64,000 nt of DNA from Chloroflexota bacterium (GTDB taxonomy: Bacteria; Chloroflexota; Anaerolineae; Promineifilales; Promineifilaceae). Below, piece by piece: positions 34,316 to 44,235 of this stretch; position 1 is the first letter of the stretch, and each line of letters begins with the position of its first letter. The notes beneath the pieces are model-generated. The model did no database searches and was not told the DNA's origin. It worked only from the letters and a program-made list of their open reading frames with translations. The stretch covers positions 89,306 to 153,305 of the forward strand of contig JAGOMA010000011.1 in the NCBI GenBank assembly GCA_017993775.1, written 5' to 3'. The position numbers and the translations under genes were made by a program.

Positions 34316-36979
34316 ATGCCCGATATGCCCAAAGCTTACGATTTTCTCAGCACTGAGGAACGCCTTTATCACTGGTGGGAAGAAAACGGTTGGTTTAAAC
34401 CAGAGGCGCGACCCGCCGAGGCCAAACCATTTGTGATCTCCATCCCGCCGCCCAACGTGACCGGTGAACTGCACATGGGCCACGCCATGTTTGTCGCCCT
34501 GGAAGATTTAATGATTCGCCGCGCCCGCATGCAAGGAAAGGCGGCGCTGTGGGTTCCGGGTGTTGATCATGCTGGCATTGCCACACAGCTCCAGGTGGAA
34601 AAGATGCTGATCGGCGAGGGTACGTCCCGGCAGGAAATCGGCCGTGACGCGTTCCTGGCGCGCACCTGGGCCTGGAAAGAGAAGTACGGCAGTTACATCA
34701 CCGGTCAACTGCGCCATTTGGGGGCGTCGTGCGATTGGGACCGGGAGCGGTTTACGCTGGACGAAGGGTTGTCGCGGGCCGTACGGGAAGCGTTTGTGCG
34801 CATGTATCGCCTGGGGCTGATTTACCAGGCGGAGTATTTGGTGAACTGGTCGCCGGGACTGCAAACGGCCGTTTCCGACCTCGAAGTAGAGTACAGCGAA
34901 GAACCCGGTTTCCTCTATTACTTCAATTACCCGGTAGCCGGCGGCGGTTCCCTGCCGGTGGCCACCACCCGGCCCGAGACGATATTGGGCGACACGGCCG
35001 TGGCTGTCCACCCCGACGACGAGCGGTATCAGGCTTTCATCGGCAAAACTTGCCTGGTTCCCATGCTCAACCGCGAAATCCCGATCATCGCCGACGTATA
35101 CGTGGACATCGCTTTTGGCACCGGCGCCCTCAAAATCACCCCCGGCCATGATCCCAACGACTTTGAAATCGGTAAAAAGCATGGTCTGGAAATCATCAAT
35201 GTGATGAACCGCGATGCCACGATGAACCATCACGCCGGGCCGTATGCCGAAATGGACCGTTTTGCCTGCCGTAAGCAGTTGTGGGCCGACATGGAGGCTG
35301 CGGGTCTGACCATCAAAAAAGAAAATTACACGCTAAACGTTCCGCGCAGCCAGCGTGGCGGCGAAATTATCGAGCCGCTGGTGAGCAAACAGTGGTTTGT
35401 CGAGGCGGAACCGCTGGCTAAGATGGGGTTAACGGCCGTCCACTCCGGCCGCATCAAAATTGTCCCCGATCGCTTTGTTAAAGTGTGGGACAACTGGTTA
35501 GAAAACATCCGTCCCTGGTGCATTAGCCGCCAATTGTGGTGGGGCCACCGCATCCCCGTCTGGTATTGCGCCGACTGCGGCGGGCAAACCGTCACCACCA
35601 CGGATCCGACTCACTGCACGGCTTGCGGCAGTCCGCATATCGAGCAAGACCCCGACGTGTTAGACACCTGGTTCAGCAGCGCGTTGTGGCCGTTTTCTAC
35701 GCTTGGCTGGCCGGAGCAAACGCCCGATTTGCGGCGTTACTATCCCACAGACGTCATGGAAACAGGGTACGACATTCTCTTTTTCTGGGTGGCGCGGATG
35801 GTCATGTCGGCGGCGCTGTTCACCAACGACGTACCCTTCCACACCATCTATTTGCACGGCCTGGTGCGCGACGAGCACGGCCAAAAGATGAGCAAGACCA
35901 AGGGCAACGTGACCGATCCGTTGGATGTGATGCGTGAATATGGCACCGACGCCCTGCGCTTCACCTTGCTGACCAGCGGCACGCCCGGCCACGATCTCAA
36001 TTTATCGCTGGACAAAGTGACCAGCAATCGCAACTTCGCCAACAAAATCTGGAATGCGACCCGCTTTATTACCCGCAGCCTGGATAAAGTGACCAAAAGC
36101 GACAAACCGGCGCAGCTTGATTACACCGTCGCCGATCAATGGATTCTGACGCGCCTGGCTGAAATTGTCCGGCAAACGGACCGTCTGATGGACAATTATC
36201 TCTTTGGCGAGGCGGGGCGTCAGGTCTACGATTTTCTTTGGGGCGATTTTGCCGATTGGTACGTGGAAACGGCCAAGGTGCAGTTGGATGAGGGCGGCGC
36301 GCGCGCCTGGACGACGCTGCTTGTTTTGCAGCGCGTGCTAGATCACAGTTTGCGACTGCTGCATCCCTACATTCCTTTTGTCACCGAGGAAACGTGGCAG
36401 CAGCTTAAGCAGGCGTTTGTGGCGGCCGATCTGGACATCGCGCCGGTTGAAGGCTGGGCCGAGGCGCTGATCATTGCCGATTGGCCGGCTGCCGGTCAGA
36501 CGTTCTCCGAAGCGTCGGCGGATTATGAACGCCTGCGTGAGCTGGTGCGTGAAATTCGCGCCGTCCGTTCGGACAACAAAGTGGAACCGGCGAAGAAAAT
36601 TGCGGCGATTGTGGCGGCTGGGGAGAAAACGGCCGTCTTCGTGGCGCAGCAATCAACCCTGGCCTTCCTGGCCCGGCTGGACGAAGCCCATCTGCAAATT
36701 GTCCCCCAGGCCGACGCGCCCGACGCGGTCGTTACTCTGGCACTGGGTGATGTGACCTGCTACCTGCCCCTGGCCGGTATGGTGGACCTGGACAAAGAAA
36801 AAGAACGGATGTCGCAGGAATTGGCGGCTCTGGACAAGGAGATCGCCCGGCTGACCGGGTTGTTGGACAGCCCGTTTGCCGCCAAAGCGCCAACGGCCGT
36901 CGTCCAAAAAGAGCGCGATAAACTGGTCCAACTGCAAGCCAGTCAGGCCGAATTAAACGAGCGTTTGGCCTCCCTGTAG
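34316..36979 (+). CDS. valS: Valyl-tRNA synthetase
   Basis: Class Ia synthetase that charges tRNA-Val and edits threonine, 887 residues. The HIGH motif is present as HMGH (about 53-56, in PPNVTGELHMGHAM) and KMSKS as KMSKT (about 524-528). The editing domain has VATTRPETILGDTAV. The C-terminal coiled-coil arm (ELAALDKEIARLTGLLDSPF) is typical of ValRS. AAAGGA precedes the ATG. Expression is controlled by the T-box directly upstream. The stop codon overlaps the first arm of the tandem hairpin array. Confidence 0.98.
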   Translation: MPDMPKAYDFLSTEERLYHWWEENGWFKPEARPAEAKPFVISIPPPNVTGELHMGHAMFVALEDLMIRRARMQGKAALWVPGVDHAGIATQLQVEKMLIGEGTSRQEIGRDAFLARTWAWKEKYGSYITGQLRHLGASCDWDRERFTLDEGLSRAVREAFVRMYRLGLIYQAEYLVNWSPGLQTAVSDLEVEYSEEPGFLYYFNYPVAGGGSLPVATTRPETILGDTAVAVHPDDERYQAFIGKTCLVPMLNREIPIIADVYVDIAFGTGALKITPGHDPNDFEIGKKHGLEIINVMNRDATMNHHAGPYAEMDRFACRKQLWADMEAAGLTIKKENYTLNVPRSQRGGEIIEPLVSKQWFVEAEPLAKMGLTAVHSGRIKIVPDRFVKVWDNWLENIRPWCISRQLWWGHRIPVWYCADCGGQTVTTTDPTHCTACGSPHIEQDPDVLDTWFSSALWPFSTLGWPEQTPDLRRYYPTDVMETGYDILFFWVARMVMSAALFTNDVPFHTIYLHGLVRDEHGQKMSKTKGNVTDPLDVMREYGTDALRFTLLTSGTPGHDLNLSLDKVTSNRNFANKIWNATRFITRSLDKVTKSDKPAQLDYTVADQWILTRLAEIVRQTDRLMDNYLFGEAGRQVYDFLWGDFADWYVETAKVQLDEGGARAWTTLLVLQRVLDHSLRLLHPYIPFVTEETWQQLKQAFVAADLDIAPVEGWAEALIIADWPAAGQTFSEASADYERLRELVREIRAVRSDNKVEPAKKIAAIVAAGEKTAVFVAQQSTLAFLARLDEAHLQIVPQADAPDAVVTLALGDVTCYLPLAGMVDLDKEKERMSQELAALDKEIARLTGLLDSPFAAKAPTAVVQKERDKLVQLQASQAELNERLASL

Positions 36980-37310
36980 ACCCCAAGGGTTTGATAACCA
37001 CCTAATCCAAGTTCCCAACGGCAAACCCTTGGGGTCTGCGTATAAAACCCCAAGGGTTGATGCCCAGCTAATCCAAGTTCCCAACGGCAAACCCTTGGGG
37101 TCTGCGTATAAAACCCCAAGGGTTGTTGCCCAGCTAATCCAAACTCCCAATGGCAAACCCTTGGGGTCTGCGTATAAAACCCCAAGGGTTGATGCCCACC
37201 TAATCCAAGTTCCCAACGGCAAACCCTTGGGGTCTGCGTATAAAACCCCAAGGGTTGATGCCCAGCTAATCCAAATTCTCAATGGCAAACCCTTGGGGTT
37301 TGCACAGTAA
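36978..37310. repeat. Five tandem 66-bp hairpin units
   Basis: Units start at 36980 (67 bp), 37047, 37113, 37179 and 37245 (66 bp each). Each runs ACCCCAAGGGTTG...CAAACCCTTGGGGT plus CTGCGTATAAA and folds as a hairpin. Units differ at a few positions in the loop (CTAATCCAAGTTCCC). The period is divisible by three, so all frames stay open and give spurious periodic ORFs. This is the tandemly amplified, inverted form of the repeat at 14977 and 39428. Confidence 0.95.
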
Positions 37311-37328
37311 TAAAAATAGGGCGATGCG

Positions 37329-37655
37329 ATGGAAAAAGTAAGACCAACCGGCGTAACCGCCGACCGAAATGAGCGTGTGTTGATTGTTAATTGGAGTGAC
37401 GGCCGTTCCAGCCGACTGTCGTTTGCCGGTTTACGGGCTGTGTGTCCCTGCGTGGAATGCAAAGGCGGGCACGACAACATGGGCGGACCCCCCGATCTGG
37501 ACGTGATGCGTTCAGCCAAAGATGATGATCTGAATTTGGAGAGCGTCGAGGCTGTGGGGAGTTATGCCTTGCAGTTTCAGTGGAGCGACGGCCACTGGAC
37601 GGGCATTTACACCTGGGAATACCTGCGTCTGGCCGATCCGGCGTTGCAGGCGTAA
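37329..37655 (+). CDS. DUF971 domain protein
   Basis: 108 residues, a single DUF971 (GBBH-like N-terminal) domain: GVTADRNERVLIVNWSDGRS, the Cys cluster CPCVECKGG and the terminal TGIYTWEYLR motif. In other proteins this domain binds zinc or accompanies iron-sulfur ATPases (Mrp/ApbC) and gamma-butyrobetaine hydroxylase. Stand-alone versions have no assigned reaction. It follows the tandem hairpin array and ends at a bidirectional terminator. Confidence 0.85.
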   Translation: MEKVRPTGVTADRNERVLIVNWSDGRSSRLSFAGLRAVCPCVECKGGHDNMGGPPDLDVMRSAKDDDLNLESVEAVGSYALQFQWSDGHWTGIYTWEYLRLADPALQA

Positions 37656-37667
37656 ATAATCTTAACC

Positions 37668-37701
37668 AGACCTGACAGGTTTTCCCAAACCTGTCAGGTC
37701 T
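37668..37701. terminator. Bidirectional hairpin terminator, CCTGACAGG family
   Basis: A perfect 15-bp inverted repeat (AGACCTGACAGGTTT and its complement) with a 4-base loop lies between the converging DUF971 and small acidic protein genes. Similar hairpins lie at 45822-45854 and, decayed, at 13341-13359. Confidence 0.8.
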
Positions 37702-37706
37702 AAAAA

Positions 37707-37940
37707 CTAGTCACCGTGCTGCGGCAGCTTGCTTTCGGCTGTGGCCGCCTTCAGCGCCTGGATGAGCTGCAGCGCCTGTTCTGGCGTCAGGTAGAGGTTG
37801 GTCTCGTCGTGGCGGAAGACTTTTTCCTCTTCCGGGCAATCTTCGATGATGGAAACGCAAATATTGTCGTCATATTCGCAGTCACATTCGTCGTAGTAAA
37901 TGCTCACTTTCAGGCTGTTATCGAGAAGCCAAATAGACAT
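37707..37940 (-). CDS. Small acidic hypothetical protein
   Basis: 77 residues from the ATG at 37940 with AGAGGTG upstream. I do not recognise the family. The middle is rich in Asp/Glu and Cys (YYDECDCEYDDNICVSIIED), and the C-terminal half has a helix-like segment LTPEQALQLIQALKAA. Codon use and a clear ribosome site support a real gene. No membrane or export signal is seen. The Cys/acid cluster may bind metal, which is speculation. Confidence 0.65.
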   Translation of the reverse strand: MSIWLLDNSLKVSIYYDECDCEYDDNICVSIIEDCPEEEKVFRHDETNLYLTPEQALQLIQALKAATAESKLPQHGD

Positions 37941-38020
37941 AACAGTCACCTCTTTCTAAAATTCAACCTGGCGTTCCTGATCGAAGCGTTGAAATTTGAG
38001 ATGGTATCCCTTTGTCTATG

Positions 38021-38064
38021 AATCTTCAATCTCCAATCTCTAATCTTCAATCTTAATTCTTCAG
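38021..38064. repeat. Heptanucleotide tandem repeat (AATCTTC/AATCTCC)
   Basis: Six 7-base units, AATCTTC, AATCTCC, AATCTCT, AATCTTC, AATCTTA, ATTCTTC, the complement of the GAGATTG family found at 14938 and 54084. Confidence 0.75.
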
Positions 38065-38100
38065 TCTGCGTCCCTTCCATTTTACACGAAAACGGCCGTC

Positions 38101-39345
38101 TCACGCACACCCATCCAACAACTGCTCAATCGTTTGCCGGCGGCGGATCACGCGGAACTGGTCGCCGTTTACCAGCACTTCGGCGGCGCGGACACGGCCG
38201 TTATAGTTGGAACTCATCGCAAAGCCATACGCGCCCGCTTGCAGCACGGCCAATAAATCGCCTGGCTGCATGGGGGGCAACGGCCGTTCCTTGGCCAAAA
38301 AATCCCCCGTTTCACAAATCGGTCCCACCACATTGGTTGTCAATCGGTCGCTGCTGCCGCTTGGTTGTTTGACGGTTTCCAGGGGGTGGTAGGCGCTGTA
38401 CAGCGTTGGCCGAATCAAGTCATTCATGCCGGCGTCGACGATGGTAAAATGTTTTTCGCCCTGAATTTTTGTGTACACAACCTGCGTAAGCAGCGCGCCC
38501 ACCGGGCCGATGATCGACCGCCCCGGCTCCAGCACCACGTCGTAGCCTGCCTCTAAAATCGGTTGGGTCACGGCCGTAGCCCAGGCCGTAATCGTCGGCG
38601 CATTGTGCTGCTCATAATCAATGCCCAGCCCGCCGCCCACGTCTAGATAGCGCAGGCGAATGCCCGACTCGGCCAACTGCTGCGCGGCGGCCACCAAAAA
38701 AGCGGCCGCTTCGCCAAAGGGGGCCACGTCGGTAATTTGCGAGCCGATGTGGGTAGCCAACCCGACCGGGAGCAGGTGGGGCGAATCGGCGGCCAGGCGC
38801 AGCAAGCGGAGGGCGCTGGGCAGCGGCACGCCAAATTTGTGTGAATGCTGCCCGGTGCTGATGTAGGGATGGGTGACGACGTTGATATCCGGGTTGACGC
38901 GCACACCGATGGCGACGCGGGTTTGCAGTTCCTGCGCCACGCGCTCGATGGTCAGCAGTTCCATTTCCGATTCGACATGGAGGGCGCGGATGTTGGCGCG
39001 CACGGCCGTTTCAATTTCTGCCCGTGTTTTGCCCACGCCTGAATAGATGATTTTGTCTGGCGCAATGCCCGCGTGGAGGGCCAGGAACAATTCGCCGCCG
39101 CTGGTCACATCTGCGCCCAGGCCGGCGTCGCGCAAGAGTTGCAGCAGCGCCGGGTTGCCGTTGGCCTTGACGGCATAACAAACGAGACTGCGCTGCGGGG
39201 GAACGGCCGTAGCGTAAGCCAAAGCGCGCCGTTGTAATTCTGCCTGACTGTACACGTAAACCGGCGTGCCTACCTGGGCCGCAATGTCGGCCAGGGGCAC
39301 AGATTCGCACAAAAGTTGGTCTTGCTGGTAAGCAAATGAAGTCAT
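38101..39345 (-). CDS. lysA: Diaminopimelate decarboxylase
   Basis: PLP enzyme that makes L-lysine from meso-diaminopimelate, 414 residues. The PLP lysine is Lys60 in CYAVKANGNP. Further marks are the HIGSQ loop (ATHIGSQI), LDVGGGLGIDY, the phosphate-binding EPGRSIIGPVG, and the second-domain CETGDFLAKER. AGAYGFAMSSNYN is the C-terminal substrate motif. No other lysine genes are next to it. It is flanked by a heptamer tract downstream and a hairpin repeat upstream. Confidence 0.96.
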   Translation of the reverse strand: MTSFAYQQDQLLCESVPLADIAAQVGTPVYVYSQAELQRRALAYATAVPPQRSLVCYAVKANGNPALLQLLRDAGLGADVTSGGELFLALHAGIAPDKIIYSGVGKTRAEIETAVRANIRALHVESEMELLTIERVAQELQTRVAIGVRVNPDINVVTHPYISTGQHSHKFGVPLPSALRLLRLAADSPHLLPVGLATHIGSQITDVAPFGEAAAFLVAAAQQLAESGIRLRYLDVGGGLGIDYEQHNAPTITAWATAVTQPILEAGYDVVLEPGRSIIGPVGALLTQVVYTKIQGEKHFTIVDAGMNDLIRPTLYSAYHPLETVKQPSGSSDRLTTNVVGPICETGDFLAKERPLPPMQPGDLLAVLQAGAYGFAMSSNYNGRVRAAEVLVNGDQFRVIRRRQTIEQLLDGCA

Positions 39346-39427
39346 GGTTGGTTACTCGCTGGGTAAAGAGATTGGCGATGGGACGAATTTCCCATCGCTG
39401 TCCGTAACTGTTCAGGTTTCTCTGGCA

Positions 39428-39486
39428 AGTCCCCAAGGGTTTGCTCGTGAGAATTTGGATTATTGGGCATCAAACCCTTGGGGTCT
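39428..39486. repeat. Dispersed CCCAAGGG hairpin repeat
   Basis: Arms AGTCCCCAAGGGTTTG and CAAACCCTTGGGGTCT. The middle GAGAATTTGGATTATTGGGC is nearly identical to the copy at 14977-15036. It lies between lysA and the GAF/HTH gene and may end transcription of the latter. Confidence 0.8.
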
Positions 39487-39498
39487 GTGTAGATACCG

Positions 39499-41496
39499 CT
39501 AGTCTATCAATTCTTCTTGCGTTGAGACATTCGCCGCCAGGAGGAGTGGTTCTTCGGCGGCAGGTTGTTCTTGCAGGGCGGCCAATTCCATGGTAGCCAC
39601 CGTTTGGGCCACATTTTCGATGGCGATGCGCTGTTTGCGATACAGGTCGCTTTCGCTCATAGCCAGCCGCCGGGCCACGTCGCGCACGCGCCGCCCCTGG
39701 ACAAATTTAAGCTCCAAAATGTTGTACAAAATCCATTCCGTGGTCGAAAGATTGCGTTCGCCTTCTGGCTTTTGCAGCTCGATGGCGTCGGCCAGGATGG
39801 CGCGTAAGGCGCTGGAGGGATTGTTGCCATAATCGTCCAGGGTGCTTTGAACGACGCGCAGGCCCAGCAGCGGGCTTTTGGTTAATTTGGGGCCGCCCCA
39901 GTAATGGCTGAGGGCGTCTTTAACCATGGTGTTGAAGTCGGGATCGTTAACCACGCTGTTGGGGGAAACGGCCGTTTCCTCATCCATTTCCGGGTCAGTC
40001 AGAACAGGCAGGCCGCCAAATGTCGCCGCGCGGCGGCGTTCTTGCAAGGCGGTAATTTGCGGCAGCAGCCCCTCGACGGCGGCAAATACTTCTTGCTGCA
40101 AAATGCGATCTTGCAAGGCGTTTTCGGCCTGATCGAGCAGTTTGTCCAGAGTGAGCAGCTCGCTGGGCGAGAGGTCCGGTGTGCTGGCGCGGGCGCGCAG
40201 GCCAAAGATGCCAATGACAACATCTTGCTGGCGGTTGTATAACGGCCGTATCCAATAATTTTGCCACAAGAAAAAATCATCCAGCGTTTGCAATTTCTCG
40301 CTGTGGCCGTTTTCACCATCCGTTGAGGTAAGTTCGCGCCAGTCGGCTTGCTGCCAGATGGCTTCAGCCTCCGGCTCGGCCAGCGGGCCGACGACGGCTT
40401 CCAATTTGGGGCCGTCTGGGGTGATGGCGGCCACGAAGGTGGTTGGCGTGCGCAGCGCTTCACAGGTGGTCGCCAGGATGCTTTCCAGGAATTGGTGCAG
40501 GTCGGCGGTGGTGAGCAGGCGTTCGCTGAGCGCCTGAATCCGGCGCACGTCCGGGTCGTCGTTGAGTTGGAAGAAGCGTTCTAACGGCCGTTTATACGCA
40601 TGAATCGCCCATTCCACCAACATCACCGTTACCACCAGGGCGAAACCCAGCGCCGTTTCCGCCGGCAGTCCCAATATCGGGCTGTTGCGGCTGACGTAAA
40701 TAAACACCACCAGCACGATAGTGCCGGCCAGCGGCACGCGCGCCATAAATTTGAACAATCGAACCCGCACCACACGGTCCGGCGACGCCGCCCCGAAGTA
40801 AACCAGATTGGCCGTTAACGCGGCAAACATCACCCCCACGACCAGATTGCCGGTGATGGCAATCAGCCAGAACCAGATTGACGCCGACACGCTGGAGTTG
40901 TTATCCCCAATCAAATAGGGGAACACCGCCAGGGGCGCGGCCAAAAATGCAACCAGGGTGATGGTCATGCGCCGTTGGGTGGTGCGGGTGATGCAGCGCT
41001 GGCGCGCGCGCCAGACGTTGTGGATGCTGGCCACAGTCACCAGCCAAAAATGTAGGGCAAACAGGACGAAGAGGGGGCCGGCCTGTAAATGGGGCGCGTG
41101 GGGTATAAATACCGGCTTGCCAACAATCAGATCTGTCCAAAACACCAGGCCTAAAAAGAACAGCGAGCTGAGATACCCAAGCAGGACGCGATATTTGCGG
41201 CTGGGCGCACCAGTGATTTCCAGCAGCGTATCGGCCAGGTGGTACTGCGCCGCCGGAACCAGGGCGATGCCAATCCAGCCCACTTGCAGCCAGTTGACGG
41301 CAAAATCGTTGCGAATGATGCGGCTGACCAGGAGTTCCGACAGGTAAACAATGACCACGAAAGTCACGAGGGCGCAAAAAGCCTTCATGACTCGGATGCG
41401 TAGACTCCGGCCTAAATTGTATAAAACGACGGCCGAACCAAAAATAACAATAACCGCTTGCAGGACGTCGTTGGTAAGTGCAAGAAACTCAATCAT
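39499..41496 (-). CDS. Membrane protein with GAF-like domain and C-terminal HTH
   Basis: 665 residues, no named family recognised. About eight membrane helices fill residues 8-300, in the manner of 7TM/8TM sensor inputs. Next comes a linker (IQALSERLLTTADLHQFLESI) and a GAF-like domain (about 325-460; PTTFVAAITPDG, VVIGIFGLRARA). Residues about 575-640 look like a sigma-region-4 type helix-turn-helix (EWILYNILELKFVQGRRVRD and VARRLAMSESDLYRKQR). No kinase or GGDEF domain is present. It starts 15 bp after the GNAT gene. It could be a membrane-bound signal-responsive transcription factor, by inference. Confidence 0.65.
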   Translation of the reverse strand: MIEFLALTNDVLQAVIVIFGSAVVLYNLGRSLRIRVMKAFCALVTFVVIVYLSELLVSRIIRNDFAVNWLQVGWIGIALVPAAQYHLADTLLEITGAPSRKYRVLLGYLSSLFFLGLVFWTDLIVGKPVFIPHAPHLQAGPLFVLFALHFWLVTVASIHNVWRARQRCITRTTQRRMTITLVAFLAAPLAVFPYLIGDNNSSVSASIWFWLIAITGNLVVGVMFAALTANLVYFGAASPDRVVRVRLFKFMARVPLAGTIVLVVFIYVSRNSPILGLPAETALGFALVVTVMLVEWAIHAYKRPLERFFQLNDDPDVRRIQALSERLLTTADLHQFLESILATTCEALRTPTTFVAAITPDGPKLEAVVGPLAEPEAEAIWQQADWRELTSTDGENGHSEKLQTLDDFFLWQNYWIRPLYNRQQDVVIGIFGLRARASTPDLSPSELLTLDKLLDQAENALQDRILQQEVFAAVEGLLPQITALQERRRAATFGGLPVLTDPEMDEETAVSPNSVVNDPDFNTMVKDALSHYWGGPKLTKSPLLGLRVVQSTLDDYGNNPSSALRAILADAIELQKPEGERNLSTTEWILYNILELKFVQGRRVRDVARRLAMSESDLYRKQRIAIENVAQTVATMELAALQEQPAAEEPLLLAANVSTQEELID

Positions 41497-41511
41497 AGAA
41501 TTAATTTACAG

Positions 41512-42054
41512 TTACAGTTTAGCGCTGAAATACAGGTCAATATCTCGTTGTTTGATGTGGGCTTCATTATACCCACAAAAATTAAAACCATTTTTACGGA
41601 GAAAGGTTATGGCCGGATCGTTTTTCATGGGAATGGCGAGCATGAGGTGGCGGGCGTTTTCTTGTTTGGCCCAGCCGCGAGCGGCGTCGATGAGGTGGGA
41701 CCCGTGCCCATGCAGGCGAAAATCTGGGGCTACGGCCAGATCGTTGATCCAGACGACCGGCCGCAACGTTTCACAGGTTGCGGTGATATAGGCTTGAATT
41801 TTTGCTTGATGCTCGCCGACGAGGAACCAATGGGCTTCCCACCAGCGCTTGGGCAGTTCTTCCTGGTCGTAGGGGTAGGGGATGCTGGTTGTTTGGGGTA
41901 GGCGCAGGGTTTGAAAGCGCAGGCCGATGGTTTCCGGCTGTTGGTTGATGTGCATTTGCCAGATGCGGCTGGTTTGGTAGCTGTGATCGATGGCCAGGCA
42001 TTGGTCAAAGTCTTCGATTTCGGCGGAGCGATAGCTAAGTTCGTCTGTTTTCAT
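41512..42054 (-). CDS. GNAT-family N-acetyltransferase
   Basis: 180 residues. The acetyl-CoA-binding motif A is visible as FRLHGHGSHLIDAARGWAKQ (R/Q-x-x-G-x-G/A type), followed by LMLAIPMKNDPAITFLRKNG and the FNFCGYNE strand typical of RimI-like GNATs. The acceptor is unknown. No strong ribosome site precedes the ATG. It probably forms one message with the membrane GAF/HTH gene. Confidence 0.82.
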   Translation of the reverse strand: MKTDELSYRSAEIEDFDQCLAIDHSYQTSRIWQMHINQQPETIGLRFQTLRLPQTTSIPYPYDQEELPKRWWEAHWFLVGEHQAKIQAYITATCETLRPVVWINDLAVAPDFRLHGHGSHLIDAARGWAKQENARHLMLAIPMKNDPAITFLRKNGFNFCGYNEAHIKQRDIDLYFSAKL

Positions 42055-42137
42055 AACGTGTTTGGTTTGGTTAATGCTGCCAGGAGTTCCAACGAGTTAT
42101 CCAGGCTGGGTTCTAACATTTACCTTTTTACACAAAT

Positions 42138-42179
42138 AAACCTCGAAGAAGCCGCCTGAAAAGCGATTCTCCGAGGTTT
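42138..42179 (-). terminator. Hairpin after ftsH
   Basis: Arms AAACCTCG and CGAGGTTT with additional GAAGAA/TTCTC pairing enclose a loop. On the minus strand a T-rich stretch follows. It lies 24 bp after the ftsH stop. Confidence 0.6.
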
Positions 42180-42202
42180 GATGGCGTGCTTCTGCTGGCT
42201 GA

Positions 42203-44149
42203 TCAGGCGGGCGAGGGTGCAGGCGGCAGGTTTCGTTTGGAGTTGTTCCAATCCAGGGCATCGTCTTTGTCGGGAGGCAGGGGTGGTTTAACGGCCGTTT
42301 CTGGCGCGGGTAACGGCCGTTCTAAGCCGTCAATAATCGCTATAAACTCTTCTGCTTCCAGCGTCTCTTCTTCCATCAGGGCCGCAGCCACCCGGTCCAA
42401 CGTCTCACGATTCTCTATCAAGATGCGCCGCGCCCGCTGGTGTTCACGGTCGATCATGCCGCGGACTTCGTTGTCAATCAGCTCAGCCACGGCATCCGAA
42501 TAATCCCGCTGCTCGCTAATTTCGCGCCCCAGAAACACCATTTCTTGTTTTTGACCGTAAACGCGCAAGCCCAAATCTTCGCTCATGCCGAATTGGGTGA
42601 TCATCTGGCGGGAAATTTGGGTGACGCGCTGTAAATCATTGCTGGCTCCGGCCGTCACTTCGCCAAAGACGATTTCTTCGGCGGCTCGGCCGCCCAGCGT
42701 GCTGGCGATTTGCGCCAGAAGCTGCGATTTGTTGGGCAGCAGATTGTCTGTTTCCATGTACCAGGTCAGACCCAGCCCCATGCCGCGCGGCACGATGGTG
42801 ATTTTGCGCAGCGGCGGCGCGGCAGGCAAAAAATGGCTTACCAGGGCGTGACCTGCTTCGTGATAGGCGATGATTTCCCGCTCTTCCGGGGAAATGATGC
42901 GGCTTTTTCGTTCCGGGCCGAGTTGGACGCGTTCCACCGCTTCCTGAAATTCGGCCATGCCGATGTTTTTGCGATTGCGGCGGGCGGCCAGCAGCGCCGC
43001 TTCGTTGACTGTGTTTTCGATGTCTGCGCCGACAAAACCGGGCGTTGATTTGGCCAGGCGGTGAATGTTGACTGTGCTGGCGACCGGTTTGCCGCGCAGA
43101 TGGACCTTGAAAATCGCTTCCCGGCCGCGAATGTCGGGCCGGTCCAGAACTACGCGGCGATCAAATCGACCCGGGCGCATCAAAGCGGGGTCCAGAATAT
43201 CTGGCCGGTTGGTAGCGGCCAGAATGATGATGTGGACGTCTGTGTCGAAGCCGTCCATCTCGACCAAAATTTGGTTGAGGGTTTGCTCGCGCTCGTCGTG
43301 GGAGCCGCCGAGGCCAGCCCCGCGCTGCCGACCGACGGCGTCGATTTCGTCGATGAAGATGATGCATGGGCTGTGGCGCTTGGCCGTTTCAAATAAATCG
43401 CGCACGCGGCTGGCGCCTACGCCGACAAACATTTCCACAAATTCCGAACCGGCGATTGAGAAGAAGGGGACGCCAGCTTCGCCGGAAACCGCTTTGGCCA
43501 TCAAAGTTTTGCCGGTGCCTGGGCTGCCGACCAGGAGAACGCCTTTGGGAATGCGTGCGCCAAAGCTGACAAATCGGGATGGGTCGCGCAGAAATTCGAC
43601 GATTTCGCGCAGCTCCTCTTTGGATTCATCTGCGCCGGCTACGTCGGCGAAGGTGACGGTGGGGTGGTCGCTGGTGAACATGCGGGCGCGGCTTTTGCCG
43701 AAGGACATGGCCTGGTTGTTGGAGCCTTGGGATTGGCGGAAGATGAAGTAAAAGAAGCCAACCATGAGGATGACGGGCAACAAGATGCCGAGGAAACTGA
43801 GCCAGCCGCCGAGTTGGCTGGGTCTGGCGTAGAGGATGTTGGGACGGCCGTCGGCGTAATCATCCTGGGTGACGCCATAACTTTGCAGCACCTCTTCCAG
43901 CGAACTGACGCCGCTGATGTTGGCTTTGGCGGGCGGCTGTTCGGTGTCGGCATAATGGATGGTGACCTGTTGGCCGCTGCTGCTTACCTCGATTTTGACG
44001 ATTTGGTTTTCTTTGATTTGTTGGGCAAGCTGGCTGATGGAAATATCTTCGCTGGCCGGGGGTGTGGCGCTGAAGTTCCAAACGATGGCTAAGAGAGCGA
44101 CCGCGATAAGGCCATAAATTAGCCATCTAGAAATTCGTGCTGCATTCAT
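42203..44149 (-). CDS. ftsH: ATP-dependent zinc metalloprotease FtsH
   Basis: Hexameric inner-membrane AAA+ protease that degrades misfolded and regulatory proteins, 648 residues. Two membrane helices (about 9-25 and 113-136) flank the extracytoplasmic domain. The ATPase has Walker A GSPGTGKT (208-215), Walker [10 protein letters not shown], the pore motif [12 protein letters not shown] and the [22 protein letters not shown]. The zinc site is HEAGH (430-434). GGAGA precedes the ATG. The length matches typical FtsH. A diverged hairpin repeat lies in its leader region. Confidence 0.97.
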   Translation of the reverse strand: MNAARISRWLIYGLIAVALLAIVWNFSATPPASEDISISQLAQQIKENQIVKIEVSSSGQQVTIHYADTEQPPAKANISGVSSLEEVLQSYGVTQDDYADGRPNILYARPSQLGGWLSFLGILLPVILMVGFFYFIFRQSQGSNNQAMSFGKSRARMFTSDHPTVTFADVAGADESKEELREIVEFLRDPSRFVSFGARIPKGVLLVGSPGTGKTLMAKAVSGEAGVPFFSIAGSEFVEMFVGVGASRVRDLFETAKRHSPCIIFIDEIDAVGRQRGAGLGGSHDEREQTLNQILVEMDGFDTDVHIIILAATNRPDILDPALMRPGRFDRRVVLDRPDIRGREAIFKVHLRGKPVASTVNIHRLAKSTPGFVGADIENTVNEAALLAARRNRKNIGMAEFQEAVERVQLGPERKSRIISPEEREIIAYHEAGHALVSHFLPAAPPLRKITIVPRGMGLGLTWYMETDNLLPNKSQLLAQIASTLGGRAAEEIVFGEVTAGASNDLQRVTQISRQMITQFGMSEDLGLRVYGQKQEMVFLGREISEQRDYSDAVAELIDNEVRGMIDREHQRARRILIENRETLDRVAAALMEEETLEAEEFIAIIDGLERPLPAPETAVKPPLPPDKDDALDWNNSKRNLPPAPSPA

Positions 44150-44235
44150 GAACAGGTCTCCGATTTAGCCGTTTTGTTTGTTTTGGACGGCTGTTTTGGG
44201 CCTACAAAATTTGCTTGCTGCGTGAATAAATTGAA

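Noticed and set aside
36980..37310. CRISPR-like regular array
   Set aside because: The 66-bp units are contiguous and nearly identical throughout, with no unique spacers; each is a hairpin of a dispersed family, and no cas genes are present.
36953..37519. Periodic proteins of about 90-190 residues in the hairpin array
   Set aside because: The repeat period is a multiple of three, so several frames stay open on both strands. No start with a ribosome site, no family.
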